Shown here: piece by piece, positions 1 to 13,127 of the stretch
Layout of the letters: every line of letters starts with the position of its first letter
How positions within the stretch are numbered: position 1 is the stretch's first letter
From: Castanea sativa
Lineage: Eukaryota; Streptophyta; Magnoliopsida; Fagales; Fagaceae
DNA length: 64,000 nucleotides
Assembly (NCBI RefSeq): GCF_040712315.1
Contig: NC_134015.1
Location: 5,541,945 to 5,605,944 of the forward strand
Direction of reading: 5' to 3'
Notes under the pieces: model-generated
What the model was told of the DNA's origin: nothing
Databases searched by the model: none
The model's input: the letters and a program-made list of their open reading frames with translations, nothing else
Translations under genes and position numbers: made by a program

Positions 1-372
1 TGGTCACTAGTCTAATTCAAAATGAGTCCTTGTCACAAATTTAACAAAAAAAAAAAAAGATTATAAACCAATTATGGCATTGTATTTTTTTATTTTTCTA
101 GAAAGATGTTTCTTTTTTCAAAGGGTTTTTGAGCTGATTTGTTAAAAGTCCCCAAGAAAATGCATGTTCCATTTATACTTTAGCTTTCTTTTTTTTCCCT
201 CCCCTCTCTCTCTCCCCCATGATGCACAAGAGCATGCTTGAAATTACATGAAAGTGAGCAAGTAGAGGAAAAGAAGCAGAAAAAAAAAAAAAAAAAAAAA
301 GTGGGGCTAGCCAAGCAGACCAACTTAAGTTAGCCCTCCAGAGAGAAAAGAAGGGAGGGGCAGAAAAGCAGC

Positions 373-609
373 TTATCTTTCATGCCATTTGTCACTGATT
401 GGTGATGGGCAACCAGTAAGCAATTCATGGACAGAGTAAGTAGGAGGAGCACATGATATGTGCACCATCTCATGATTTAGGCCACTATTAACCATTTGTT
501 TAAAGAATGTCTGTATATCAGGAGCTTCCAGGGCAGACCAAGAAATTTTTGTCCCAAACATTTGGATGCTAGCAAGGTAATCTCGTAAATGTTTGATTTC
601 AAAGAACAA
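373..609 (-). other. Unassigned 78-codon open frame
   Basis: A - strand frame with balanced composition (contains HISCAPPTYSVHELLTGCP) ending in TAA near a pyrimidine-rich flank. It could be the last exon of a gene or a relic. I do not recognise the family and no acceptor site is convincing, so it is not called as a gene. Confidence 0.15.
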
Positions 610-2715
610 ATATTGATATGAGAATTGTTGGAAGGAAAATTTTCTGATAAAATATGAACCAAATTAAAAGTAGGTTGTTGAACAAATGATAGGCCAAATT
701 TTGAGATAATTAATTTAAGATGATTTTAGTTGTGTCTGTATTTAATGTCATATATTTTGTTTATAATTGGTCTTAAATTCAAAAAAAGAAAAGAGAAAGA
801 GATAGGTTGACGACTAATATAAAATTTAGTCACTTTATTATGAAATGAGAATATAAATAATATAAATCTTAAGAATTTAAGGGACTTCAATTTAAAGATT
901 TTATTTAGGCTCATTATTATTTTAAAATCCATACTATCCATTCATGAAGCTGTCAAAAGATAAATTGTACATATCCACAACCAAGTTTCATTAATTGACA
1001 GTACTTTGCAACCTATAAATACAATCTTTGTCAGTAAATTCTAGATATTTTCCAAAGAGTCCGACAACTTTGTTGTAAAACATATTGTCCTATACCTTTT
1101 ATTTCCTTTGCAATATTATGTATGTGATCATCTGCAAACCACGTATATTTGATGATGACATGCTAATTAAGGGATTAAGACTTCTAATTAATAATCCAGA
1201 GTTCCAACCAATTGTATATGTGTCATAATTCTTAAATAAATCCTGCAGGTAAAATGCTTGTTTCAAAAATGATAATTAGTCTAAATTTTAATGCTCTCAT
1301 AACCATTTATTAGGTGTCATATCTTCAGTAGTTATTATAGAGATTGCATGTATCTGAAACTTATATACATGTCCTATTGGCAAAATTACACCAATCTCCT
1401 TAGGCCCTATTTAGTTGGGAGGATAGAAATTTTCAACATTGACCTTTGAAGTTTCAAAAAATAGTAGTCCCCATCTTGAATTTTAATATAATCTAGTGAT
1501 ATGAAATTTTCAACAACTTTTCTCACAATTACTAACATAACTTAGAATTGTTCAAGCTTTGGATAACGATGGTCTCAGGCCCAGTTCTTCTAGATGTTTT
1601 ATGTTTGCTTGATCAATAAAATATTTATTCAGCAAAAAAAAAAAAAAAAAACCAACTAACGTGACCTATTTGTAATTGATATATAAAAGTGATGTTAGTG
1701 GGCCTGCATGAAAGTAAAATTGCTCAAATCGTAACTTACTACCTTAAAATGTTGTGCAAAAATTTGTGTCTCTGTCATTGCTCTTATGATAAATATAAGA
1801 AATAAACTAAAATCCCTATTCCCCCTTAAGTGATCTGATTAACTTAATTTACCAAAAGTTAGGAATGTTCATTGGATAACTCAAATGTAAAATAAGTGTG
1901 TTTATCACAAACCTCAAGGAGGAAAATGTGTTAATAAAACGTTGGGAGTGAAGTGTAATTTTTTTATGTCTCAAGAGACATTAATGCAATTTTCTCTATT
2001 TGTATTCGTCCCACATTAATTACCAACCAAATTGCTTGTTTATAGCTTAAAGCACAAAGGTTGAAAATGAGTTGAGCAAAGCTGAGCCAAGTTTTTTTTT
2101 ATTTTTTATTTTTTTTTTTATACAAGATAGAAATTCTACTATAGTCTAATCTAAGTGTATATATGTGTGATACTTCATGCTGAAGATCATGCTAAAGACT
2201 TGAACCTCAGTCTTTACCTCCCACACTCCACAAACACTTATACTTGTAAAATGACTATTGCACCAAAAGTGTGAGATGGTGCTGAGCCAAGTATTAAAAA
2301 TTCAGGATTCACTTTTTTTCTCTTTAAACATAATCTGATCTCGAACTTATCACCAAATCAAATTGTATTTAAGCTTGGTTCATTTTATTATCAAATTAAC
2401 TCATACTTGTTCACAAACCACTCTATCAACGTATTCTTTTTTTCATATGCAATAAACACTACATTTAAAATTATTTACTCCTTCGCAAATCCATACCAAT
2501 TGTTAATAACTAAATTGTAGTTAGAATTATATTATTCGAGTTAATTAGATAAAATGATTTTTGTTTATAACAATCAAATCCACTAACCTTGTAGTCTATT
2601 TACTACAAAATAGGTTGTTTCCATTATTGATGAATTATAAATCATAACTTGATATCTTATAGATTTATTTACAAATTTATACAATCTAATTTCAAATCTA
2701 TAAAAATATATTTTT

Positions 2716-2717
<2 letters not shown>

Positions 2718-2757
<40 letters not shown>
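2718..2757. repeat. (TA)n microsatellite
   Basis: About 20 uninterrupted TA units, next to further AT-rich sequence. Simple sequence repeat with no sign of function. Confidence 0.9.
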
Positions 2758-2759
<2 letters not shown>

Positions 2760-2843
2760 CATAATACTTGCAAGTATATTATTATGTTTGAACTTTGAAC
2801 TTAAATTGTCTGATAGTCGAGCCTAAAATGAAAACTGAACTTA

Positions 2844-3220
2844 GGGTCCGTTTGTATAGAACTTTGAACTTAGGATCCATTTGGATAAAACTTATTGTTG
2901 AAAATTGAAAACTGAAAACTGAAAATACTGTAGCAAATTAATTTTTAAATGTACGAATAGTGTTGTGAGACCCATTTATAATAAAAAATTGGTTGAAAAG
3001 TGAAGTTGTGGGTCACGTGAATAGTACATAAGACCTACAGATGTGACAAAAAGACGAAAAAGTCAATAAATCACAGTTACTGTTCATGAATAGTAGCATG
3101 AACAGTATCGTTGTCTCCCTGACGCGAGCAACAGCAGAAGAAAAAAAAAAAAAAAAAAAACGTAAAAACGCAACTTTACAAAACGCAACGCGCATGTGCA
3201 TCCGGCCAATAAATATACCC
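2844..3220. mobile_element. Tourist-like (PIF/Harbinger-type) MITE
   Basis: The element begins GGGTCCGTTTG directly after TTA (2841-2843) and ends before a second TTA (3221-3223), the TWA target duplication typical of PIF/Harbinger MITEs. Internally it has the run of GAAAACTGAAAA-type repeats followed by TACTGTAGCA that is also present, in reverse orientation, in the copy at 20860-21107. The left terminus is partly duplicated: a second 29-bp version of the end starts near 2868. The right end carries about 10 extra AT-rich bases, so the exact outer boundary is uncertain. Confidence 0.6.
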
Positions 3221-3813
3221 TTAAACTTGAATAAATGGACACAAATAAACTTTTTCTTGAACATGATCCGAACTCTGAAGCGTCGGTTCAATTACATTAC
3301 AATCCCGGTAAAGAACAACAATTTATAAAAGGCCACAAGGGTCTTATCGTCAATTAAGTTGAAACGTCTCCCTCCAACGTTCAAAAATATTCAAACCCAT
3401 GGTTCGGAGCCGAACCTAAAAGAAGGTTAGGGGGAGTTAGAGATAAAGTGAATTTCTAATAAGTTTCAGTGTGCTCCTGAAAATATGGAAGTGGGGCCCA
3501 AAAAGAAGAGTTTGAATTGGTGGGACCCACCCAAAGTTAGCATGCCGGCATGTGTGTTAGTTAAGGAAATAAGGCTGCCGGCCCAAGCCCAACCCTTGTA
3601 ACGACTAGGCTCCACTGGCTCGGCTAAAGACCATCCAAAACATGTTGATAAAGAGAGATGAAGAAAAAAAAAAAAAATTAATTAATTAATTAAAGGAGGA
3701 CAACAATTAAATTAAATCAAAAGGCTTAAGAGTGAAATTATTTTTCTAGTTTGCTTTTTCTGCCACTGCATATAAAATATGTTGATTAAAAATGATGTTG
3801 GAACTCAAGTTAG

Positions 3814-3860
<47 letters not shown>

Positions 3861-5096
3861 GTTGCTTAGAGATTATTTTTGTTTTAACTCAAGTTGAAGG
3901 TTAAGATATTTTTTTATTATTTTAAAGTTGAAGGTTGTAAGATGGTCCCTAATTTCATTAGGATTTTTTTTTTTTTTTTTTGGGTAAATGGCTAAATGAT
4001 TGAAGGGCACTCATCCCTCTATGTGGGGGTTTAATTCAAAGTATGATTTATCTCATTTACACTTAACTCACAAAAATAAAAAATAAAAAAATTACTAAGT
4101 AGACGTAGTATTTGTTGTGAACATGGCATTTTTTTTTAAAGAGTATTTACAATTATTAGGTGAAGTGGTGAATATTGCAAAAGGATTGTTAGCATCTATT
4201 AGAGATGATGTTCGAACTCAAGTTAGAGATTATAAGATGTCCCTTTTGTATTAATGGCTATATGATTCAATGGCATTTGACCCTTTACATGGGATATAAT
4301 TTGGGGAATGAAACCTCTCATTTTCATACTCACACACGCAAAATGTCTTACTATTAATTTGCAGCCTCATAGTTGCTTTCTTTTCTGGTGTTCTTACTTT
4401 TTATTCTGGTTGAATATTTTTCTATTTGCAATGGAAGTATCATATTTTCCCAACAAAAAAAAAAATGTCTACTATTTGCTGTCTTTTTTTTTTATTGAAT
4501 AATTATTTCAAATTTAACAAAAAAAATTTAAGAAAATTCTTGAAGGTGAGTGATAAAATTTTATGTTTTAGGATGGAGAAAATTTTCTTACCGAGAGTGG
4601 AGAAAGATTACTTTCACTATCAGTTAATGTCTTATTGGTTTTAAACTTAATTATATAGTATTGTGCTTGTAGTTTATAACAAATGAATGAAACAAGTTTG
4701 CATGTCTTACATTTCAATACATATTTTGCTTGGAAGAAAAAAAAAATAAAGAAGAAGATGAAGAGTCAATAAGATTTATATAAAATTAAAGGGATTGAAA
4801 ACAAATAAGCCCTTAGGAATTAAGATTCTCTATATTTTAAAGAAAACTAAGATAATGTCATTACTTGTTAGACTTCGTGACAGCACACACATATTGATAT
4901 TCAACACAAAAAGAAAAACATTATCTGATAAACAACTTTGAAGGTTTTTTTATGTATTTTTTTTACCTTATAAATATCTTTTAGAAATTATGTAAATTTA
5001 AATTTGAAAGTACTACAACTAATACAATCCTCAAAGCTTTTAGATATAAAGTGAGATTCCAGAATACACATCCTGTATAGGGTCAAACAACAAACA

Positions 5097-5099
<3 letters not shown>

Positions 5100-5133
<34 letters not shown>
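5100..5133. repeat. (CT)n microsatellite
   Basis: About 17 CT units. The apparent Arg-Glu-rich open frame on the opposite strand is only the translation of this repeat. Confidence 0.9.
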
Positions 5134-5136
<3 letters not shown>

Positions 5137-6499
5137 TGGACACTTGGACTGGACTCGTCTCTACTGCATACAATGTGACACAGTATTATTTGAAAGATTT
5201 TTTCCCCTTTACTTTATGAAAAGAAAAAACAGATACCATATGCTAAGAAAGAGTATAGAGTATACCCTCTACAATGTCCATCCTTAATCAAGTACTTTGT
5301 CTCTTATGAGTTAAGATTTCTCTTAAATTTGACAAAAAATTAAATTTAATAGTTTGAGACAAAGTGCTTATTCGATCCCACTGGTTAAGGAAGATGTGCT
5401 TAGCTTTTATTTTTAAAGTTTGGGAGAACATTGTAACTAATTATACCATAATTATGAGAAGGAAGTGCAAATTAACCCTAAAAACTACTTACCAAACAAC
5501 ATATCCCAAGTGCTAGCAGTTGTAACTTGTAAGACCGGACAAACTTAGCTTGCAAATATTGGATTTTCTGAGTGATTTTCCTATGCTGAGGTGAGTAATA
5601 CCTCACAAAAATAATATGAACTTTTTCACGTAAGTACAGTGATTTGATGCAAGGTTTCATTTTTTATTTAAAATGGATTGATGATGAAAATGGTCTTCTT
5701 TGGGATTTTTTAAGGTCTTAGATAAATGTACCATACTTATTTACTGTAATGTGAGGTGAAACTCTGTGAAAAGGAATGTAAAATCATATACTGAATGATA
5801 TATAAAATGCATTTTGAAAAGTGGTAGCAAAAAACAAGAATTACCCAATCATGATACAATGTCGTACATTATTTGACATCTATATGTATGTTTTGCCCCA
5901 TTGTAACATGCCCCATGTTTAGCAGGTTAAAAATTCTCTATGCTTTTTGCTTGAATGCAATACCATCCATCACTTTCCAAAATAAGAATGTTAAGGGTAA
6001 AAGTTGCATGACCTCCTTTTCTGAATTAGAATGCATAAATGTCTATATCTTGAAGGACACAACTTTTCATTATTGCATCGACATGATAGCATTCAAAACC
6101 CTACAATGAACTATTGATCCAGCAACAACAAAAAAACACCCTAGCCTACAATGAACTGATTTTTGATTGAGATGGGTCGTCTACAGCATGTGCGCATGAC
6201 CTTGTTTATGATCATTTGTGTACATAAAGTAATTGATGAAGCTCATAAATTTCTTGCCGTGACACACATACAGTGTATATTGACACTCTTATGCCTTTTA
6301 ATTTAGCCTCAAGAAATCAGGTCTTATTGTGATGGCAAGTATCTTCCACCATAAACAATAAGTCGTGAATTTAAGTATGAGAACTAGCATTTCCACACAC
6401 ACACAAAATCAAGGTAAGATTGCCTACTAACCATCTATCTTAGACTCTCGAAAAAGTGAGAAATTTGGGCATTAAGTATGACAATTTTTTAGATGAGTT

Positions 6500-6600
6500 A
6501 CACAGTTAGGTTAACTAGTAAAATAAGTTGTTAAATAAAGAACCTAAGTTCCAATCCTACTACCTACACCAAAAAGGAATTTTATTAATATTTTGATCTA
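6500..6600 (+). mobile_element. tRNA-derived SINE-like fragment, family 2
   Basis: An A-box-like stretch (GTTAGGTTAACTAGTAAA) is followed about 45 bases later by a B-box-like GTTCCAATCC and then a conserved CTACACCAAAAAGG segment. The same arrangement recurs at about 16600-16775, 26768-26910, 45395-45570 and 57985-58110, which supports a dispersed SINE family. This copy is partial and its ends are not clear. Confidence 0.4.
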
Positions 6601-9362
6601 ATTGTATATAACAATCATCATGGAGTAAACAATGTATGATTTAAATCTCATCGAGTCTATAATAATAATAATAAAATGGCCTTTAGAGGATCAATATGTG
6701 CTTCAAATATTATATTAAACAAATTAATTATACAATCCATACCTAGATCTCCTAAAAATTTAAGCAAAGTTCAATGAATTAGAAAAAAAAGAAGTAATTA
6801 ATCATATAATATGAACTACATTGCTGTTTTCTATAATTTCAATGTAAAATGTTTTAAGTTTGAATTTTTATAAACTAGATTAGTCTGGTGCATGGAAAAA
6901 AGTTCAAGCGTATAGTTTCAAGACAAGCACAGTTAGTTGAAGATTGAGACTTCCAGGTGAGGGGGTGTCCTTTTCCCACCAAATGACCAGTTACCAAGAC
7001 CTAACCAAGTCAAATGAAGGTCTAACTGAACCAAATTTGGTTCTTTTCATTTACTTAACTCTTTCTTAATTCTTTATCCAAAATTAAATAACTATTCTTA
7101 ATTCAGTTAAACCCCCTACAAAGTCATGTCTTAGGGTTTGATTTTGCACAAAAAGAAAGAGAAACATAGTCAATTCTCTGGGTCCATTCTAACACTTTCT
7201 GCAGACAATGATCTTAAATTAAATTCAATTGGTCCCCTTCCTAAGCCTAATTTAATTGGTCCCCTTCTAGGAATTTAATTGGTCCACAAAAAGAAAGAGA
7301 AAGTAGTGTATGTTTATTTGATAGTGAGTGGAGAAGATCATTGATGACTCATTTCTTAAGAGCATATTGTAGCTGCCTAAGTCTTCTGGGCCAACCATAT
7401 ATGATGGATGATTAAAGGAAGGTACTTGTTTTCTCTCACATTTTGCTCTTTTGATGCAAAAGTTGTCCATCACTAGACACTGCATTACCCTGCATTCTCA
7501 TGCATTTTACTTGGTCCAATGTTCTTTTAAGAATCCCTACACTAACATGCCCTTGTATTCTCATATTCTTGGTCCAGTAAGACCCTTTAATGATGCAAAA
7601 AAATCTCTGTAAGTCAGTGGTCCAATTGAGTTTTGAAAGACCTACCAAAGAATAACACAATAAGTTTGACGTAATATTGTCGTGGTGTCGGTCAAAACTC
7701 CTCCAATACTTAACACTCTCAATATTGGAATTTCAAATTGTAAAAAGTATTTTTGGTCGAACTATACCCATCACCCTTAATAATCTAAACAAAAGCACAA
7801 AACATGCATTTGTTACAGAAAACTTTAATTTGTTCAAAATCTTTCCTTTTTTTTTTTCTTTTTTTTTGTCTAGGAGGGGACTGGGGATTCTGAAAAATCA
7901 GAATGCTCAATCACAAAATACTTCCCCAAACAAAATTGGCATAACATTTCTGGCTTTATCATCTCAAATGTTCTTCATAATGCACCCCTTATATTCAAAC
8001 GTTGCCATGAACTAAAAGTCCACACCTCAAGCATTTGGCTCCTTCCTATTACTCAAAAAATAAAAATGTTCTTGACTACTATCTACCTTCAGTTTTGGAC
8101 ATGTTATCATACAAAATTAAGATATTAAGGCCAACCATATTGTAAGGTATAAAAGAAACAATATAGTAAGGTATTTTAGTTCAGAAATAATACCAAAAAT
8201 TATCATGGTTTAATAATGTTATTCCAGTTAATTTAAATGCTAAAAAAAAATTACACAAATGATTACATTTCACTTATTTAGCCTATAGGTAGTGAGTAGT
8301 GATTACAATTTGGTTGGTGTCAATGATATGGATTATTTATTAATTAATCTCTCAAATTTGACTCTAAAAATTGTTGGATTAGATACGTTCAATTGAACCG
8401 TGTGACTAAAGTCCATAGGTTGTCTTAATCTTCCAAGCCAAAAAGATAAAGCTATAAATTCTAACCCTTTATTGTACAAATGGCTTGTCAAATTATTATT
8501 CCCAATCCCCTTTAATGTTATATTAAATCAGACATGAAGTTTGGAGAAGAAAGAAAGAAAAGATCATGATATATAGTCCCATCACATATCAAGAGCTTAG
8601 TCCTAAAGCTTTGATGTTCTTTTAGGGGGAAAAGATTCTATTTTATGGAGTGAAAAACACTATCTTTATTCCAGCCCTTATCAATATTCAATCCCCCTCC
8701 CCCTCCCTCCAATTATCATAACTAGGATGGTCCCCAAATATAATGCTACCAGCTGAAGAAGTTTGAGTGGCTATGCATATATATGGTGATATAACACTAC
8801 TTCCAATTCATTGAATTGGACATCACGTGAAAGCTAAAGCCCTATCTTTGGGGGTGAAAAGGGAGTAGTTGAGTTGTTTCTAGAATAAAGGTGATTCCAG
8901 CCTTAAAAATATGAAGATTTAATACATGCAAGGTTTGGTGAACTCATAAGTATGAGAGAGAGAGTTATGATACAATTATGGGTTAGAAGCCTGCAATTAG
9001 TATATAGTTTTGGGAAATCTTGTGTTAGATTTGATGTGCTAAGACATAGCCTAGCAATGAGCATAAAGCAAAGTATTCTTAAACCATTTTACTAAAGAAT
9101 AGAATATGCTGTCTATATGAAGCAGCCTATGTTTGGAGGGGCTTTTTCTTCTTTACACAATAAAATTCAAACCCACCCCATGAAGGTAAACTTGGTAATT
9201 TACCATCAGCATTGGAAGGGTTCGTTGAATAAGACAAACCCTATGGGAAAACAATAATATTGAAACAAGCTTACAACTAAGAAATGTAATTGTTAGAGCT
9301 TCCAGTTCTTTTACAAAAGTTGTGTGATCACATTCATCTACCCTGAAAAGAGCTAAGCTAGC

Positions 9363-10050
9363 TGTAAGTGCACAATTGCACATGGACCCAAAGACAATCA
9401 CGGGTTCAGGCCCAATGAGCCTTAAACAATAAAATTTGTAGAGTGTGGGCTTGAAACCTAGGTTAGAAGTACTGGGAGCTCAATAACAGACTTTTATAAA
9501 CAAATACAAGTAAATAACGAACAATAAATGCAATGAATCTCCTCGGACTCGAGCCGAGGACCACTTCTTTTGTATTTCTCTTTCTTCCTTAAAGATTACA
9601 ATTTTTTCACTTCTCTCTTAGCTACCGCCCCATTCTTTGGCATTTACCCCCCTTTTATACTTCCTTCCTTGATACTTTTTGAACAGTGACTAGAAGTTTC
9701 CACCTCACTGTTCAGGGGTCACCTCCCCATTAATGCAGCCAGGGAGGTAGGTGCAGAGCCTTTAATGCGGAGGTGGCAGCCTTTACCCTTGATATTTTCT
9801 TTAATACTAGTGCATCTAGAAGATTCAGGATGTCCCCTTTTAACCACTAGTCTTTCCAGAGTTGTGCCTTGACCTTTATAATGAAATCTTGAATTCTCTA
9901 GGATCTGTCCGAGGTGAAACTCTCCCTCGGCTGTATCCTCGGACCCTCGGCATATGGGCCAACTCATAGAGTTTAATCCTGGAGCAGGTCGGTCCTCCAT
10001 GTTACAGCCCAAAGGCCCATATGCCCACTTGGACCCTTTTACTCCCCACA
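9363..10050 (+). mobile_element. Solo LTR of an LTR retrotransposon
   Basis: The sequence starts TGTAAGTGCACAATTG and ends ACTCCCCACA, so it has the TG...CA ends of an LTR. It is flanked by a perfect 5-bp direct repeat CTAGC (9358-9362 and 10051-10055). No internal domain or second LTR is adjacent, so it is a solo LTR left by LTR-LTR recombination. A second member of the same family lies at 13780-14640 in the same orientation; both carry the strings CAGGCCCAA and CTCCTCGGAC. Open frames inside it are not genes. Confidence 0.85.
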
Positions 10051-10915
10051 CTAGCTTAGAGAAGCTATGCATTAAGAAGCACATATACAAAAGTCAAATA
10101 GCAAAGCATATATATTTAAGCTGCAGGACTTGTCTTTGAGATTGTATTGATTTTCTGACAAATGGAGCGTGGTTTATACAACATCATTTACATTATCACG
10201 TAGAGAATATGCTCACTCTTGAAACTAAAGGCAGTTCAAATCGAACCTTCATAAAAGATAAGATTTTCTTTTTCTTTGGATCTTGAAAGGTAGAGAGAAT
10301 TAAGGTTGAAACAATTGTCTCTAGTCTTGTAACCATGGTCCTTATGGTAATGGACCTTCATCAGTGGACCAAAAAGAAAGAGAGACTATCCCTTTTGAAA
10401 CACATTGTAATTCAAGCACGTTGAGTTTGTTTAGAAAGAGCTTCAATGAAAAATGACCTTACTTGCTTGGTTCTGATTTCTTTGGAGGAAAAACTGTGAC
10501 TTTGCATCAAGAACGTACTGTAAGGTTGATTGTCACTTTAGGGACATCCGACAAAGGTGGAACATTAATGTAGATTTCTGACTTTATATGTAAGGTTGTA
10601 AATTTCGTGGTCCAATCAACAACATCAATAATAACAACCAATACCTAATCCCAAAATTTTAGGATTGGTTATAAATCATCCATAAACTAATCACGGTAGG
10701 ACTAGTATACAATATTCTTTGCTTGGAAATCGAGTATAGTTCCCAATAATATCTAAATACTCCAAATAAGATAAATATTCACTTTGCAATAAATTTAACA
10801 ACACATTATTGTTTAAGCTTAAAAGATTTTACTCGAATACAAACATTTGTTGATTATATGGATTTGAAGTGTCATCTTACACCTAATTATTTCAAATCTA
10901 CGTCTATATCTATAT
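10051..10915. other. Intergenic sequence without recognised feature
   Basis: AT-rich sequence with no gene, RNA or repeat boundary that I can define. Confidence 0.5.
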
Positions 10916-11295
10916 TCTATATATTACTAAAAGCTGAAACATAGTATTTAATGTTACTACGCTTACGTTGAACCACATCAGCAGCCATATCATCATCTTT
11001 TTGTTTCCAATTTTTCTTATATATTTTTTAAAACATTTTTTCATTAAATGTGACTTAAAAACTCCATTATTTAAAAATTAAAATATCTTTTAACCATTAT
11101 TTTTATTATTAATTTTCCAAAACTCTCCCTCCCTTTTACCTCTTCATCTCCCCACTACTTTTTACCTTAATATCATTCTTTCTTTACCTTTTTATCTTCC
11201 TTTATTTTGACTTTTCTTATTCTCAACATCTTAATATAAATTTGACATTTTCTTTTTCATTATATGTATAGTTTTCTCACACAAAAAAAAATGTT

Positions 11296-11341
<46 letters not shown>

Positions 11342-11394
11342 GTTTTTCATTTTTTGTTTGATTTATTTTTATTTTTATTGCATCAATTCTTTAG
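10916..11394. repeat. Tandem duplication, copy 1 (about 480 bp)
   Basis: This copy begins TCTATATATTACTAAAAGCT and ends CATCAATTCTTTAG. Nearly the whole sequence recurs immediately downstream. It contains a long (CT)n tract at 11299-11336. The TC start in an AT context recalls Helitron 5' ends, but I could not find a convincing CTRR end with its hairpin, so that reading stays open. Confidence 0.8.
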
Positions 11395-11846
11395 TCTATA
11401 TATTGCTAAAAGCTGAAGCGTAGCATTTAATATTGATATGCTCACATTAAGCTGCATCAGCAGTCATGTCATCATTTTTTGTTTCCAATTTTTCTTATAT
11501 ATTTTTTAAAACATTTTCTCATTAAATGTGACTTAAAAACTCCATTATTTAAAAATTAAAATATCTTTAACCATTACTTTTATTATTAATTTTCCAAAAC
11601 TCTCCCTCCCTTTTAATTCTTCATCTCCCGACTACTTTCTACCTTAATATCATTCTTTCTTTACCTTTTTATCTTCCTTTGTTTTGACTTTTCTTATTCT
11701 CAACATCTTACTATAAATTTGACATTTTCTTTTTCATTATATGTATAGTTTTCTCACACGAAAAATGTTACTTCTCTCTCTCTCTCACAATTTGTTTTTC
11801 ATTTTTTGTTTGATTTATTTTTAGTTTTATTGCATCAATTCTTTAG
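11395..11846. repeat. Tandem duplication, copy 2 (about 450 bp)
   Basis: Direct repeat of 10916-11394 with scattered substitutions. The CT tract is far shorter here (about 11774-11786), which accounts for most of the length difference. The copy ends at the same CATCAATTCTTTAG string and is followed by unrelated sequence. Confidence 0.8.
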
Positions 11847-12965
11847 GTTGATGAATTTTTGTGTTAATTAGAATTCTACTTTGGGTTGATGCAATTTAGT
11901 TTTGTGTTTTAAGTTGTTATATTTTATATTCTCTTTGATTAAATATTATCTTACTGCATTATACATATAGTATATAATAATATAGTGTTATTATATTACA
12001 TAGAATGACTTGGATAATATGATGTTTATTGTTATATATTTTATTTTTACTCTTTTTTCCTCTCATCTTATTTTATTCAACATTTAAATCCAATCACATC
12101 TTCCATAGTATTAAATTATGCAACACAAATCAAGAAAATGGCTAGACACAAACTTGCCTTCCTTTACCATACATTGGGGGAATCAAAATCTTTGTGTGAT
12201 AAAGGATCATATAATATATAATTTAGATAACACCCTTTGAATGTGTCTAGGCCCATAGATTTAGCAATTTGTAGAGTTAAAAGGCTATTGAGAATGAATT
12301 ATTATATATCAGTCTAAAAAAAAATATGAACTACTATATATCATTTAGATAAAAACTTTTATCATAGATACATTAATATTTTTTTTTGCCACAAATTTAA
12401 ATCACGCAAAATTAATAATTTTATATAATGTGTTAGCATCGCCTCTGCTTCTTCTTCTTCTTCTTCTGCTTAAAAATATTATGTATCATCTTTAAAGGAT
12501 GCCAATAATATTGATTTTATGGGAAAAAGTTACATAAATATTGAGAAAAAAAATGTTTTATATTACAATCTACTAAAAATGTTTTTTTTTAAATATTTAA
12601 ACCTTTATATTTTTCATATCACTGACATGTTTTACACTACCACATGTGTTAACTTAAGTCTTAATATTCTTAAGTTGTTTCAACAAAAAGAAAAGAAAAT
12701 GAAAAAAAAAAAAAGTTGTCACAAAAAAGGAGTTCATGTAAAGTTCTTGAAAAATCTGTTTTGTAAGGCCACCAAACTTAATAATTTGCAAATGTGGAAC
12801 CACTCGCAACAATATCGACATAGTTATATAGTTCTAGCTAAGGCAATCGTGTATACTTTTAGTCTTCAAAAAACATGCATCTGCCAGTGGTTAAACGTTC
12901 ATCTTGGGTAGTTTTAACTTTTCATATAATTTTACCTTTACATATTCATCTATTTTAATTTAGAT

Positions 12966-12986
12966 TTTTTTTTCAAAAAAAAAAAC
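12966..12986. mobile_element. Micro-insert with 12-bp direct repeats
   Basis: A 21-nt insert of the form T(8)CA(11)C sits between two copies of TTTAATTTAGAT (12954-12965 and 12987-12998). The A-rich insert with flanking duplication is consistent with an extremely truncated retroposition product. Confidence 0.45.
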
Positions 12987-13079
12987 TTTAATTTAGATAT
13001 TTATAAGTAAACAATGAAATAATGATTCATGAATAATTAAAAAAAATCTATAAATATTTATCTTGTGCAGTTGTAACTT

Positions 13080-13082
<3 letters not shown>

Positions 13083-13124
<42 letters not shown>
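13083..13124. repeat. (TA)n microsatellite
   Basis: About 21 TA units in AT-rich intergenic DNA. Confidence 0.9.

Positions 13125-13127
<3 letters not shown>

Larger units (their letters stand above)
1..2840. other. Gene-free AT-rich intergenic sequence
   Basis: No coding region with supportable structure was found. The stretch contains homopolymer runs, a (TA)n tract at 2718-2757 and a poly(A) tract near 1635 that could be the tail of an old retroposon. A 78-codon open frame on the - strand at 373-609 reads like protein but matches no family I recognise and lacks clear splice partners. Confidence 0.6.
3224..9362. other. Gene-free intergenic sequence
   Basis: Only scattered short open frames without domain content or splice structure were seen. 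The stretch includes GT/TA repeats near 3820-3850, a (CT)n tract at 5100-5133, a probable SINE near 6500 and a repeated AATTTAATTGGTCCCCTTC string at about 7221 and 7252. Confidence 0.6.

Noticed and set aside
3013..3328. Overlapping frames on both strands
   Set aside because: They sit in the Tourist-like element and its poly(A) run.
7677..8015. 112-codon + strand frame
   Set aside because: No domain, poly(Phe/Ser) tract from a T run, no splice or promoter context.
9719..10090. 123-codon frame on the - strand
   Set aside because: Lies within and across the end of a solo LTR; no retrotransposon or host domain.
12519..12911. 130-codon + strand frame
   Set aside because: Low-complexity Lys/Phe/Asn-rich text from AT-rich DNA with no family resemblance.
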